This document shows positions 9,147-16,345 of a DNA stretch of 64,000 nucleotides, one piece after another (the first letter of the stretch is position 1; each line of letters begins with the position of its first letter). A model generated the notes under the pieces. It was given only the letters and a program-made list of their open reading frames with translations. It ran no database searches and was not told the DNA's origin. Location of the stretch: positions 1 to 64,000 of the forward strand of contig NZ_JBDVFA010000061.1 in the NCBI RefSeq assembly GCF_039941195.1, written 5' to 3'. A program made the position numbers and the translations under genes. Origin of the DNA: Aurantibacter_A sp039941195. GTDB taxonomy: Bacteria > Bacteroidota > Bacteroidia > Flavobacteriales > Flavobacteriaceae.

Positions 9147-9806
9147 ATGACTAAAGCCGAAAAAGTAAATTTTACGATACAAAAATTACAGGAATTATAT
9201 CCTGAAATTCCAGTTCCCCTAGACCATAAAGACCCTTATACCCTATTAATCGCTGTATTAATGTCAGCACAAAGCACAGATATCCGTGTTAACCAAATTA
9301 CCCCTTTGCTATTTAAAAAAGCTGATAATCCGTATGATATGGTAAAATTATCAGTAGAAGAAATTCGGGAAATAATAAAACCTGTTGGTTTATCTCCAAT
9401 GAAATCAAAAGGAATTTATGGCTTATCAAAAATGCTAATTGAAAAATATAATGGTGTGGTGCCTAAGGAAATTGAACTTTTAGAAGAATTTCCAGCTGTG
9501 GGCCATAAAACGGCTAGTGTGGTAGTCTCGCAAGCATTTGGTATTCCTGCTTTTCCGGTTGACACACATATTCATCGCTTAATGTATCGTTGGGGTTTTA
9601 CCAATGGAAAAAATGTGGTGCAAACTGAAAAGGACGCAAAAAGGCTTTTCCCAAGAGAATTATGGAACGATTTACACTTACAAATTATTTGGTATGGTAG
9701 ACAATATTCTCCTGCACGTGGTTGGAATTTAGATAACGATATAATAACTAAAACTATTGGTAGAAAAACGGTGTTGGATAACTATTATAAAACAAAAAAG
9801 ACCTAA
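9147..9806 (+). CDS. nth: Endonuclease III, cysteine-free form
   Basis: A 219-residue base-excision-repair glycosylase/AP lyase. The helix-hairpin-helix runs into EFPAVGHKTASVV with catalytic Lys121, and the essential aspartate is Asp139 in FPVDTHIHR; both match E. coli Nth positions within one residue. The four-cysteine iron-sulfur loop found at the C-terminus of most Nth proteins is absent: the region reads GRQYSPARGWNLDND, and the whole protein contains no cysteine. The last codons overlap the terminator at 9795-9819. Confidence 0.9.
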   Translation: MTKAEKVNFTIQKLQELYPEIPVPLDHKDPYTLLIAVLMSAQSTDIRVNQITPLLFKKADNPYDMVKLSVEEIREIIKPVGLSPMKSKGIYGLSKMLIEKYNGVVPKEIELLEEFPAVGHKTASVVVSQAFGIPAFPVDTHIHRLMYRWGFTNGKNVVQTEKDAKRLFPRELWNDLHLQIIWYGRQYSPARGWNLDNDIITKTIGRKTVLDNYYKTKKT

Positions 9807-9819
9807 AAAAGGTCTTTTT
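9795..9819. terminator. Bidirectional terminator at the end of nth
   Basis: Stem AAAAAGACCT (9795-9804) pairs with AGGTCTTTTT (9810-9819) around a 5-base loop. The nth stop codon (9804-9806) is within it. Read on the minus strand it also ends in a T-run, so it can terminate the 47-residue gene that approaches from the other side. Confidence 0.75.
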
Positions 9820-9855
9820 GTATTAGGTTCAAAAGTTGAACTTTTAAACAGTTTT

Positions 9856-9999
9856 TTAATTCAAGCTTCCTTCAAAAGAGAATTCAGCATGTTTAATAAT
9901 ATGCAAAGATTTAGAAAAGTTCATCAGAAACTGAATTGTTTCCGGTGCAGCCTTGGTTAACCCTCGTCTTTTTGGATATTCTGAGTAAATTTTTTCCAT
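9856..9999 (-). CDS. 47-residue protein linked to ECF sigma factor (copy 1)
   Basis: A small open frame starting at ATG 9999 and ending TAA at 9856. Its 47 residues align without gaps with the 47-residue protein at 11068-11211: 24 of 47 positions are identical, including PETIQFL (19-25), N27, SKSL (29-32), FE (42-43) and a shared C-terminal L-N. Each copy starts exactly 74 bases after the stop codon of an ECF sigma factor gene. The N-terminal third is basic, the middle is predicted helical, and no membrane segment is seen. Conservation in frame argues it is translated. Function unknown; a sigma-factor partner or regulator is an inference from position only. Confidence 0.7.
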   Translation of the reverse strand: MEKIYSEYPKRRGLTKAAPETIQFLMNFSKSLHIIKHAEFSFEGSLN

Positions 10000-10073
10000 A
10001 TCGATTATATCTAGTTATGTATTAATAACGACACCGATATGGAAATATTGCTTACTAAGTAATTTTGTAAATT

Positions 10074-10655
10074 CTAGTTTGTCAAAACTATATTGTGCTT
10101 GTCAATAATTTTACGAAGGTTAATTAGTGCATAACGCATTCTACCAAGGGCTGTATTAATGCTAACTCCCGTATTTTCAGAGATTTCCTTAAAGCTCATA
10201 TCTTTATAAATACGCATTAAAAGTACTTCTCTTTGATCATCTGGTAATTCATCAATTAAATATCTTAAATCGGTATTTATTTGATCTTTTATGATTTGCT
10301 TTTCAGCATTTAACTTATCATCACCAATTACAGAGAAAATATTAAAATCATCGCTGCCTTCAAACATTGGCATTCTCTTATTTTTTCTAAAGTGGTCAAT
10401 TATTAAGTTATGAGCAATTCTCATTACCCAAGGTAAAAATTTACCCTCTTCACTATAAGTACCTTTTTTTAAAGTTTTAATTACCTTAATAAAAGTATCT
10501 TGGAAAATATCTTCGGTAATATCTCTATCTAAAACCTTTGAGTAAATAAAGCTTGAGATACGTTGGTTATGTCTGTTAATTAATACTTCAAGTGATTTTT
10601 CATCTCCTGAGATATAATCTCTTACTAGTACTGAGTCTTCAATTTGCAAGTTCAT
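10074..10655 (-). CDS. ECF-type RNA polymerase sigma factor (copy 1)
   Basis: A 193-residue group IV sigma factor. Region 2 includes DIFQDTFIKVIKTL (about 46-59) and the WVMRIAHNLIIDHFRK stretch that contacts the -10 element; region 4 is the helix-turn-helix MSFKEISENTGVSINTALGRMRYALINL (about 150-180). It should direct RNA polymerase to a dedicated promoter class. It is a close paralogue of the sigma factor at 11286. No classical anti-sigma membrane protein is adjacent; the only companion is the 47-residue gene. No TAnnTTTG box occurs on the minus strand between this gene and 11010, unlike copy 2. Confidence 0.9.
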   Translation of the reverse strand: MNLQIEDSVLVRDYISGDEKSLEVLINRHNQRISSFIYSKVLDRDITEDIFQDTFIKVIKTLKKGTYSEEGKFLPWVMRIAHNLIIDHFRKNKRMPMFEGSDDFNIFSVIGDDKLNAEKQIIKDQINTDLRYLIDELPDDQREVLLMRIYKDMSFKEISENTGVSINTALGRMRYALINLRKIIDKHNIVLTN

Positions 10656-11067
10656 ACAGATTGTTTTTTTGGTTAAGATTAGTGCTTCCGACTGAGAAAG
10701 CTTTTTTTAAGTTATTAGTATAATTTTTGAAACAATTTTTATTATTATGAATCGTTTCATTTTTTAATTATGACCTAAAACTAGATAAAAGGGGGTGTCT
10801 GGAAAAAACATTGTTGTAAAACGACTACTTTTTGATGTGAAACGCTAGTTTTACGTTTTTCGAGCTAATCTGAACAGAAATACGAAGAGTTGAAATGTCA
10901 GAAAATACAACAGTCTATTAGTTAAATATGTGGTTCTGAACTCCTAAAAGGCATCTCTTACTATTATCCATAGTGGTCTATTACTTATAGTACCTTATAT
11001 ATTAAAACAAAAAAAATCCTCAAACTTATAATAAAGCCTGAGGATTTTAACCTATTTATGTTCTTTT
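10656..11067. other. 412-base gap upstream of sigma factor copy 1
   Basis: No open frame worth calling is seen on either strand. It holds the terminator at 11013-11048 and, nearer sigma copy 1, two similar short elements GTAAAACG and GTGAAACG (about 10816-10844) that could be binding sites. No housekeeping-type TAnnTTTG box is found on the minus strand. Confidence 0.5.
11013..11048 (-). terminator. Terminator after sigma module copy 2
   Basis: Stem AAAATCCTCA (11013-11022) pairs with TGAGGATTTT (11039-11048); read on the minus strand it is followed by a T-run. It lies 19 bases after the stop of the second 47-residue gene and should separate the two modules transcriptionally. Confidence 0.75.
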
Positions 11068-11211
11068 CTAGTTCAAGTTGCTTTCAAACTTATAACCGTC
11101 TACTTCAGTTATCTTAAGAGATTTTGAGTAGTTCAATAGAAACTGAATGGTCTCCGGTTTCGCTTCTACTACTTTATTTCTTTTCCTTTTGTTCGAGTAT
11201 AATTTTTTCAT
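11068..11211 (-). CDS. 47-residue protein linked to ECF sigma factor (copy 2)
   Basis: The open frame extends upstream to an ATG at 11256 (62 residues), but the ATG at 11211 gives 47 residues, exactly the length of copy 1, and the alignment is gapless from that methionine. The conserved core is KPETIQFLLNYSKSL, followed by a divergent short stretch and a shared FExxLN ending. The N-terminus is strongly basic (KKLYSNKRKRNK). It begins 74 bases after the stop of the sigma factor gene and ends just before a terminator, so the pair is probably one transcript. No family recognised. Confidence 0.75.
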   Translation of the reverse strand: MKKLYSNKRKRNKVVEAKPETIQFLLNYSKSLKITEVDGYKFESNLN

Positions 11212-11285
11212 ATCGCTTTTTGTCTTGTTATATAAGGATAACGAAGCAAGAGCCAATATAATAATTCTAATCGACCTGATGTAAA

Positions 11286-11870
11286 TTAATTCGTCAAAAC
11301 TATATCATGTTCCTCAATTATTTTTCTGAGGTTAATAAGTGCATAACGCATTCTACCTAAAGCTGTATTTATACTTACACCTGTATTTTCAGATATCTCC
11401 TTGAAACTCATATCTTTAAAGATGCGCATATTTAATACTTGTTGTTGGTCTTCAGGCAATTCATCAATTAACACCCCTAAATCAACATTTATTTGATCTT
11501 TTATTAATTGTCCTTCTGCATTCAAGCGTTCATCACTTATAATAGAGAATACATCAAAATTACTTGTACCTTCAAAATATGGCATTCTACTACTTTTTCT
11601 AAAGTAATCTATAATTAGATTGTGTGCAATGCGCATTACCCAAGGTAAAAATTTCCCCTCTTCATTATAGGCCCCTCTTTTAAGGGTACGTATTACTTTA
11701 ATAAATGTATCTTGAAAAATATCTTCTGTTATCTCGCGGTCGCCTACTTTAGAATAAATAAAACTACTCAGCCTTTGGTTATGGCGGTTGATTAAAGTAT
11801 TCAAAGCACGTTCATTGCCTTGAGCGTAAAGTCTAATAAGTTCGGAATCGTTAAATAAGTGTGTATCCAT
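11286..11870 (-). CDS. ECF-type RNA polymerase sigma factor (copy 2)
   Basis: Paralogue of the sigma factor at 10074, with near-identical blocks: ITEDIFQDTFIKVI, EEGKFLPWVMRIAHNLIID and MSFKEISENTGVSINTALG (region 4). An in-frame ATG at 11915 would add 15 residues, but ATG 11870 gives 194 residues, matching the 193 of copy 1 with the same N-terminal layout, so I chose it. A promoter with TTTG and TATCTTTG (12033-12001) lies upstream, divergent from the uvrA promoter. The copies differ most at the N-terminus and between regions 2 and 4, which suggests partly separate promoter or partner specificity. Confidence 0.9.
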   Translation of the reverse strand: MDTHLFNDSELIRLYAQGNERALNTLINRHNQRLSSFIYSKVGDREITEDIFQDTFIKVIRTLKRGAYNEEGKFLPWVMRIAHNLIIDYFRKSSRMPYFEGTSNFDVFSIISDERLNAEGQLIKDQINVDLGVLIDELPEDQQQVLNMRIFKDMSFKEISENTGVSINTALGRMRYALINLRKIIEEHDIVLTN

Positions 11871-12000
11871 TGCAATTACTTTTTCAGGGTTAAAACTAGA
11901 ATAATCATTTACCATTAATGCTTTAATGGTCGTCTAGGTTGATCTCTAAGTTTTAAAAAAGTAATTTTATTCTATAGGCACATTTTGTGTAAGTGAAAGC

Positions 12001-12033
12001 CAAAGATAGAAAAAATAATATTGTATTAACAAA
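12001..12033 (-). promoter_or_regulatory. Promoter for sigma factor copy 2
   Basis: On the minus strand a -33 TTTG (12033-12030) is followed after 21 bases by TATCTTTG (12008-12001), an exact TAnnTTTG. This would leave a leader of about 130 bases before the preferred start at 11870. Confidence 0.5.
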
Positions 12034-12076
12034 TTTAACAAGTAGTAAGTTACATTTATATTGGTGTTTGGCTATG

Positions 12077-12108
12077 TTCGCTATTGATTCGCACATATTG
12101 TATCTTTG
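12077..12108 (+). promoter_or_regulatory. Promoter for uvrA
   Basis: TTCG (12077-12080), then 20 bases, then TATCTTTG (12101-12108), an exact -7 consensus, ending 17 bases before ATG 12126. Because it lies inside the longer open frame that starts at 12084, it supports the shorter uvrA start. Confidence 0.55.
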
Positions 12109-12125
12109 CGTCCACATTTACGCCA

Positions 12126-14903
12126 ATGACTGCAATTAAAGACATAGACCCAAAAAAAAACATCATAATTAAAGGTGCAAAACTGCATAATCTTAAGAAT
12201 ATTGATGTCGTTATTCCCAGAAATAAATTAGTAGTTATTACGGGCTTATCCGGCTCTGGCAAGTCAAGTTTAGCTTTTGACACCTTATATGCTGAGGGTC
12301 AACGACGTTATGTTGAAAGTCTTTCTTCTTATGCCAGACAGTTTTTAGGCAAGTTAGATAAACCAAAAGTAGATTATATAAAAGGTATTGCACCTGCGAT
12401 TGCTATAGAGCAAAAAGTTAACTCCACAAATCCACGATCGACTGTAGGTACAACCACTGAGATTTACGATTACTTAAAACTACTATACGCCCGTGTAGGT
12501 AAAACGTATTCTCCAATTTCTGGAAACGAGGTTAAAAAGCACACGGTGAGTGATGTTATTGACCATATTAAAACGTATAAAGAGGGTACCAAACTGCTAT
12601 TGTTAGCACCTATTACAGTTGATAAAAAAAGAGATCCTTTAAAATCGCTTCAAATTTTTGCAAAGCAAGGCTACGCTAGAATAAAATATAATGATGAGGT
12701 AATGAGAATTGATAAGGCCCCAGAAAACATAGGGAGGAAATTTGACTTGGTAGTCGATCGTATAATATTCAAAGATGATGAAGATTTCTTTAACAGATTA
12801 GCTAACGCAATAGATACAGCCTTTTTTGAAGGTGGTGGAGAATGCACAATTGAAGAGCTAGAAACTCGTAATCAAGCAGATTTCAGCAATAATTTCGTAT
12901 TAGACGGAATGTCATTTTTAGAGCCCAATGTTCATCTATTTAGCTTCAACAATCCATATGGCGCTTGCCCTAAATGTGAGGGTTATGGTGATGTTATAGG
13001 AATAGATCAAGATTTGGTCGTACCTAATACTGCTCTATCAGTTTATGAAAATGCTATTTTCCCCTGGCGTGGTGAAAGCATGGGTGCCTATCGCGACCAA
13101 CTGGTTAACAGTGCATATAAATTCGATTTTCCAATACATAAGCCTTGGTTTGAATTATCTGATGACCATAAAATATTAGTTTGGGAAGGAAATAAACATT
13201 TTACAGGGCTGAATAATTTCTTCGGTATGCTTGAAGAAAAAAGCTATAAAATACAGAACAGGGTAATGCTTTCTCGTTATCGCGGAAAAACACGGTGTAA
13301 TAGCTGTAATGGAAAGCGATTACGAAAAGAAACGGACTATATTAAAATAAGTGATAAATCCATTTCAGATTTAGTTGAATTACCAATTGAAAACTTAGTT
13401 AGCTTTTTTCAAAACATCAACTTAAACGAGCATGATGGCCAAATTGCCAAAAGACTGCTGAAAGAAATAAATACGCGTTTAAGTTTTTTAACTAAGGTAG
13501 GTTTAAGCTATTTAACCTTAAATAGAAAATCGAATTCGCTCTCAGGTGGAGAAAGTCAGCGAATTAACTTAGCTACCTCATTAGGTAGTAGCTTAGTTGG
13601 AAGTATGTATATATTAGATGAACCTAGTATTGGCCTGCATCCAAAAGATACAGAGAATCTTATTGACGTACTATTATCGTTACGAGATTTGGGCAACACC
13701 GTTATAGTTGTTGAACATGACGAAGATATAATGAAAGCGGCTGATGAAGTTATTGATATTGGCCCTGAGGCTGGCACACACGGTGGCGAAGTCGTTGCTT
13801 TTGGTCCTTTAAGTGAAATTCTAAAATCTAACTCACTAACAGCCAGTTATCTAAATGGAACTGAAGAAATTGCAGTGCCTGAAAAGAGAAGGCCTATAAA
13901 AAATTCAATAAATATAATAGGCGCTAGAGAAAACAACCTTAAAAACATAAATGTTGCTTTTCCATTAAATATGCTAACGGTTGTTACTGGAGTATCAGGG
14001 AGTGGTAAAAGTACCTTAGTAAAAAAGCTATTATACCCTATTGTTTTAAAAGAAATAGGCGGTTATGGTGAAAAAGCCGGACAATATACAAAAGCAGAAG
14101 GCAACTTTTCAACTGTAAAAACAGTTGAATTCGTAGACCAAAATCCAATTGGGCGTTCTTCACGTTCAAATCCAGTAACTTATATAAAGGCTTACGATGA
14201 TATTAGAAGCCTCTTTGCAGCTCAAAAATTAAGTAAAATAAGAGGGTATCAAGCAAAACACTTTTCATTTAATGTTGATGGTGGCCGTTGTGAAAAATGT
14301 AAAGGTGAAGGCGAAATAACTGTTGAGATGCAGTTTATGGCAGATGTTCATTTAGAATGTGAGACCTGTAAAGGCAAACGATTTAAAAAGGAAGTATTAG
14401 AGGTACAATTTGAAAATGCATCAATTGATGATGTATTAAATATGACCATTGACAATGCAATAGAATTCTTCGAAAAGCACCAACAATCCAAAATAATAAC
14501 AAAGTTAAAGCCACTACAAGAGGTTGGTTTGGGTTATGTTACTTTAGGACAATCATCCTCCACCCTATCTGGTGGTGAAGCACAGCGAATTAAATTAGCC
14601 TCATTCCTTGTAAAAGGTAAAACAAAAGATAAATCGTTATTTATCTTTGATGAGCCAACAACTGGCTTACATTTTCATGATATCAAAAAATTACTAAAAT
14701 CCTTTGAAGCATTAATTACTCGAGGTCATTCCGTAATTGTAATTGAGCATAATATAGAACTTATTAAGTGTGCTGATTACATAATAGACCTAGGTTTAGA
14801 AGGTGGTACAAAAGGTGGGCAACTTATTGCTAAAGGAACTCCAGAAGAAATTGCTAAAAGTACAGCCTCGCTTACCGCTAAATATTTAAAAGAAAAATTA
14901 TAA
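12126..14903 (+). CDS. uvrA: Excinuclease ABC subunit A
   Basis: UvrA is the damage-sensing dimer of nucleotide excision repair, loading UvrB on distorted DNA. The 925-residue protein has two ABC ATPase modules: Walker A motifs GLSGSGKSS and GVSGSGKST, two LSGGE signatures (SLSGGESQR, TLSGGEAQR), and Walker B LDEPS and FDEPT. Zinc-finger cysteine pairs are intact (CPKCEGYG with CNSCNGKR; CEKCKGEG with CETCKGKR). The frame is open from 12084, but ATG 12126 sits downstream of a good promoter and matches the usual N-terminus. Divergent from the sigma factor gene. Confidence 0.95.
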   Translation: MTAIKDIDPKKNIIIKGAKLHNLKNIDVVIPRNKLVVITGLSGSGKSSLAFDTLYAEGQRRYVESLSSYARQFLGKLDKPKVDYIKGIAPAIAIEQKVNSTNPRSTVGTTTEIYDYLKLLYARVGKTYSPISGNEVKKHTVSDVIDHIKTYKEGTKLLLLAPITVDKKRDPLKSLQIFAKQGYARIKYNDEVMRIDKAPENIGRKFDLVVDRIIFKDDEDFFNRLANAIDTAFFEGGGECTIEELETRNQADFSNNFVLDGMSFLEPNVHLFSFNNPYGACPKCEGYGDVIGIDQDLVVPNTALSVYENAIFPWRGESMGAYRDQLVNSAYKFDFPIHKPWFELSDDHKILVWEGNKHFTGLNNFFGMLEEKSYKIQNRVMLSRYRGKTRCNSCNGKRLRKETDYIKISDKSISDLVELPIENLVSFFQNINLNEHDGQIAKRLLKEINTRLSFLTKVGLSYLTLNRKSNSLSGGESQRINLATSLGSSLVGSMYILDEPSIGLHPKDTENLIDVLLSLRDLGNTVIVVEHDEDIMKAADEVIDIGPEAGTHGGEVVAFGPLSEILKSNSLTASYLNGTEEIAVPEKRRPIKNSINIIGARENNLKNINVAFPLNMLTVVTGVSGSGKSTLVKKLLYPIVLKEIGGYGEKAGQYTKAEGNFSTVKTVEFVDQNPIGRSSRSNPVTYIKAYDDIRSLFAAQKLSKIRGYQAKHFSFNVDGGRCEKCKGEGEITVEMQFMADVHLECETCKGKRFKKEVLEVQFENASIDDVLNMTIDNAIEFFEKHQQSKIITKLKPLQEVGLGYVTLGQSSSTLSGGEAQRIKLASFLVKGKTKDKSLFIFDEPTTGLHFHDIKKLLKSFEALITRGHSVIVIEHNIELIKCADYIIDLGLEGGTKGGQLIAKGTPEEIAKSTASLTAKYLKEKL

Positions 14904-14990
14904 CAGTTTATAAGTTAAAATATTCAAAAGAAGTACTTCTACTTTTAGTTTCATCAGCCGATTTAATAATAAACATTTTCAAATTTACAA

Positions 14991-15021
14991 ACATAAATAA
15001 TTGATTATCAATTATTTATGT
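14991..15021. repeat. Perfect 14-base inverted repeat, AT-only
   Basis: Arms 14991-15004 and 15008-15021 are exact reverse complements around a 3-base centre. It lies 88 bases after uvrA and 16 bases before the sigma54-like element at 15037. It could be a weak terminator for uvrA, as a T-rich stretch follows, or an operator for the next gene. Confidence 0.6.
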
Positions 15022-15036
15022 TGTGTTTGTATTTTT

Positions 15037-15051
15037 TGGCACGCTGTTTGG
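15037..15051 (+). promoter_or_regulatory. Sigma54-like promoter element
   Basis: TGGCAC (15037-15042), five bases, then TTGG (15048-15051): the -24 half matches the RpoN consensus exactly and the -12 half differs at one base (TTGC expected). The predicted start is about 40 bases before ATG 15104. The match is by eye and one -12 base is off. Confidence 0.45.
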
Positions 15052-15103
15052 TATATACTAACCGAATGTAAATAGTTGCATTCGACAATTAAAACCTTAT
15101 ATC

Positions 15104-16249
15104 ATGAGAAATTTAGTACTCCTATTTACAGCTTTGATTCTAGGTACTACAAGTACCATGGCAACTGTAACAGCAGAAGACAAGGTTGTGGAAAACACTG
15201 CTTTAAGAAATAGCGATTCATTCATATTCGTAGAAGATGGAATTACCTTTTCGGTTTATCCCGATGGTGAATTTGATTTTTACATTGATAGTAGAATTGG
15301 TAATCAAAATCGAAATGTAACTTTTAACTCTGGTTATGATTATAGTCCTTATGCACAATATGATGATTATGGAGCAGTAATTCAAGTAGAGAATATTCCA
15401 GTCTATTATGATCATTATGGACGTGTAAGCCAGATTGGTGATATTAATATAAACTATAGAAATGGAAGGGTTAATAATGTTGGTGGAATGTTTGTTTTCT
15501 ATAACAACCGTGGGTTTTACGATTATCATACGGGTTATATAAACAGCTATAATAGAAGATATGTTTGGAGACCATTTCATGCTTTCTTTGCAAGACCTTT
15601 ATTAAGTCTACGTTTGGTACATATTAATCCTTATAGAAGATGGTATAATCCAATTAGATATACCTACTTTAACCCTTACAGGTTTAACCATAGAAGAGCA
15701 TATGCTAAAATTGGAAGAGAACATAGATTTAATAAAGTAAGACAGCAGAGAGCATCGGTTTATAGAAATGACAAACGTGTAGCTGTTAGACAGAACAGAA
15801 GTGTTCGTTCAAGTAAGACAGCAGTTGTTAGACGTAATAATAATAATGCAGTAAAAAATAATAGAGCGATAGCGAACCGTGGTAATAACACAAGAGATGC
15901 TATTAATACAAATAGAAAAATCACAAATAGATCTACAACGGTAAGATCACCAAGAACAAGTACAGTTACAACTAAAAGAACAGTAACACGTACTCCTCAA
16001 CGTACAACTGTAAATAGAAGTACAACGGTGAACAGACCGCAAAGTAGAACTACTACGAACAGAACTATTAATAGAAATACTACGGTAAAAAGAGTTAATA
16101 ATTCGAGAAATGTGAGTAAAGCTCCGACAAGAAGTAGAACTTCTACAGCAACAAGAAGCACTACAGCAAGAAGAACTGTTAGTAAAGCACCTTCAAGAAG
16201 TACTTCTAGATCTACAAGTGCAAGATCTAATAGTACAAGAAGACAATAA
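15104..16249 (+). CDS. Secreted protein with Tyr/Asn-rich domain and long Arg/Thr/Ser tail
   Basis: A signal peptide (about 1-20, hydrophobic LVLLFTALILGTT) is followed by residues 35-160 rich in Tyr, Asp and Asn with strand-like repeats (GEFDFYIDSRIG, YDHYGRVSQIGDININ), then an Arg/Tyr/Phe-rich segment (about 160-215). From about 225 to 381 the sequence is low-complexity Arg, Thr, Ser and Asn with no acidic patches, giving a very basic tail. Such a tail could bind nucleic acid, polyanionic glycans or lipid A phosphates. I do not recognise a functional family. It stands alone between uvrA and a strong terminator. Confidence 0.7.
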   Translation: MRNLVLLFTALILGTTSTMATVTAEDKVVENTALRNSDSFIFVEDGITFSVYPDGEFDFYIDSRIGNQNRNVTFNSGYDYSPYAQYDDYGAVIQVENIPVYYDHYGRVSQIGDININYRNGRVNNVGGMFVFYNNRGFYDYHTGYINSYNRRYVWRPFHAFFARPLLSLRLVHINPYRRWYNPIRYTYFNPYRFNHRRAYAKIGREHRFNKVRQQRASVYRNDKRVAVRQNRSVRSSKTAVVRRNNNNAVKNNRAIANRGNNTRDAINTNRKITNRSTTVRSPRTSTVTTKRTVTRTPQRTTVNRSTTVNRPQSRTTTNRTINRNTTVKRVNNSRNVSKAPTRSRTSTATRSTTARRTVSKAPSRSTSRSTSARSNSTRRQ

Positions 16250-16285
16250 AAGAATAAAAATAGTTTTTAGGTTGGTTAGTTGTTT

Positions 16286-16320
16286 ACCCCGGTAGAAGAT
16301 GCTTCTTCTACCGGGGTTTT
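16286..16320 (+). terminator. Strong intrinsic terminator
   Basis: A perfect 14-base stem (16286-16299 with 16304-16317), GC-rich at its base (ACCCCGG/CCGGGGT), 4-base loop, followed by a T-run. It ends the Arg-rich gene and separates it from the convergent flippase gene. Confidence 0.9.
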
Positions 16321-16345
16321 ATTTAAATGATACTTACACTAATAC

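Noticed and set aside
9757..9960. A plus-strand open frame of 67 codons at the end of nth
   Set aside because: It overlaps nth, the terminator and the 47-residue minus-strand gene, which shows homology to its paralogue; the plus frame has no such support.
15218..15580. Minus-strand frame of 120 codons opposite the Arg-rich gene
   Set aside because: It is a shadow of the repetitive codons on the other strand, rich in Ile with no start context.
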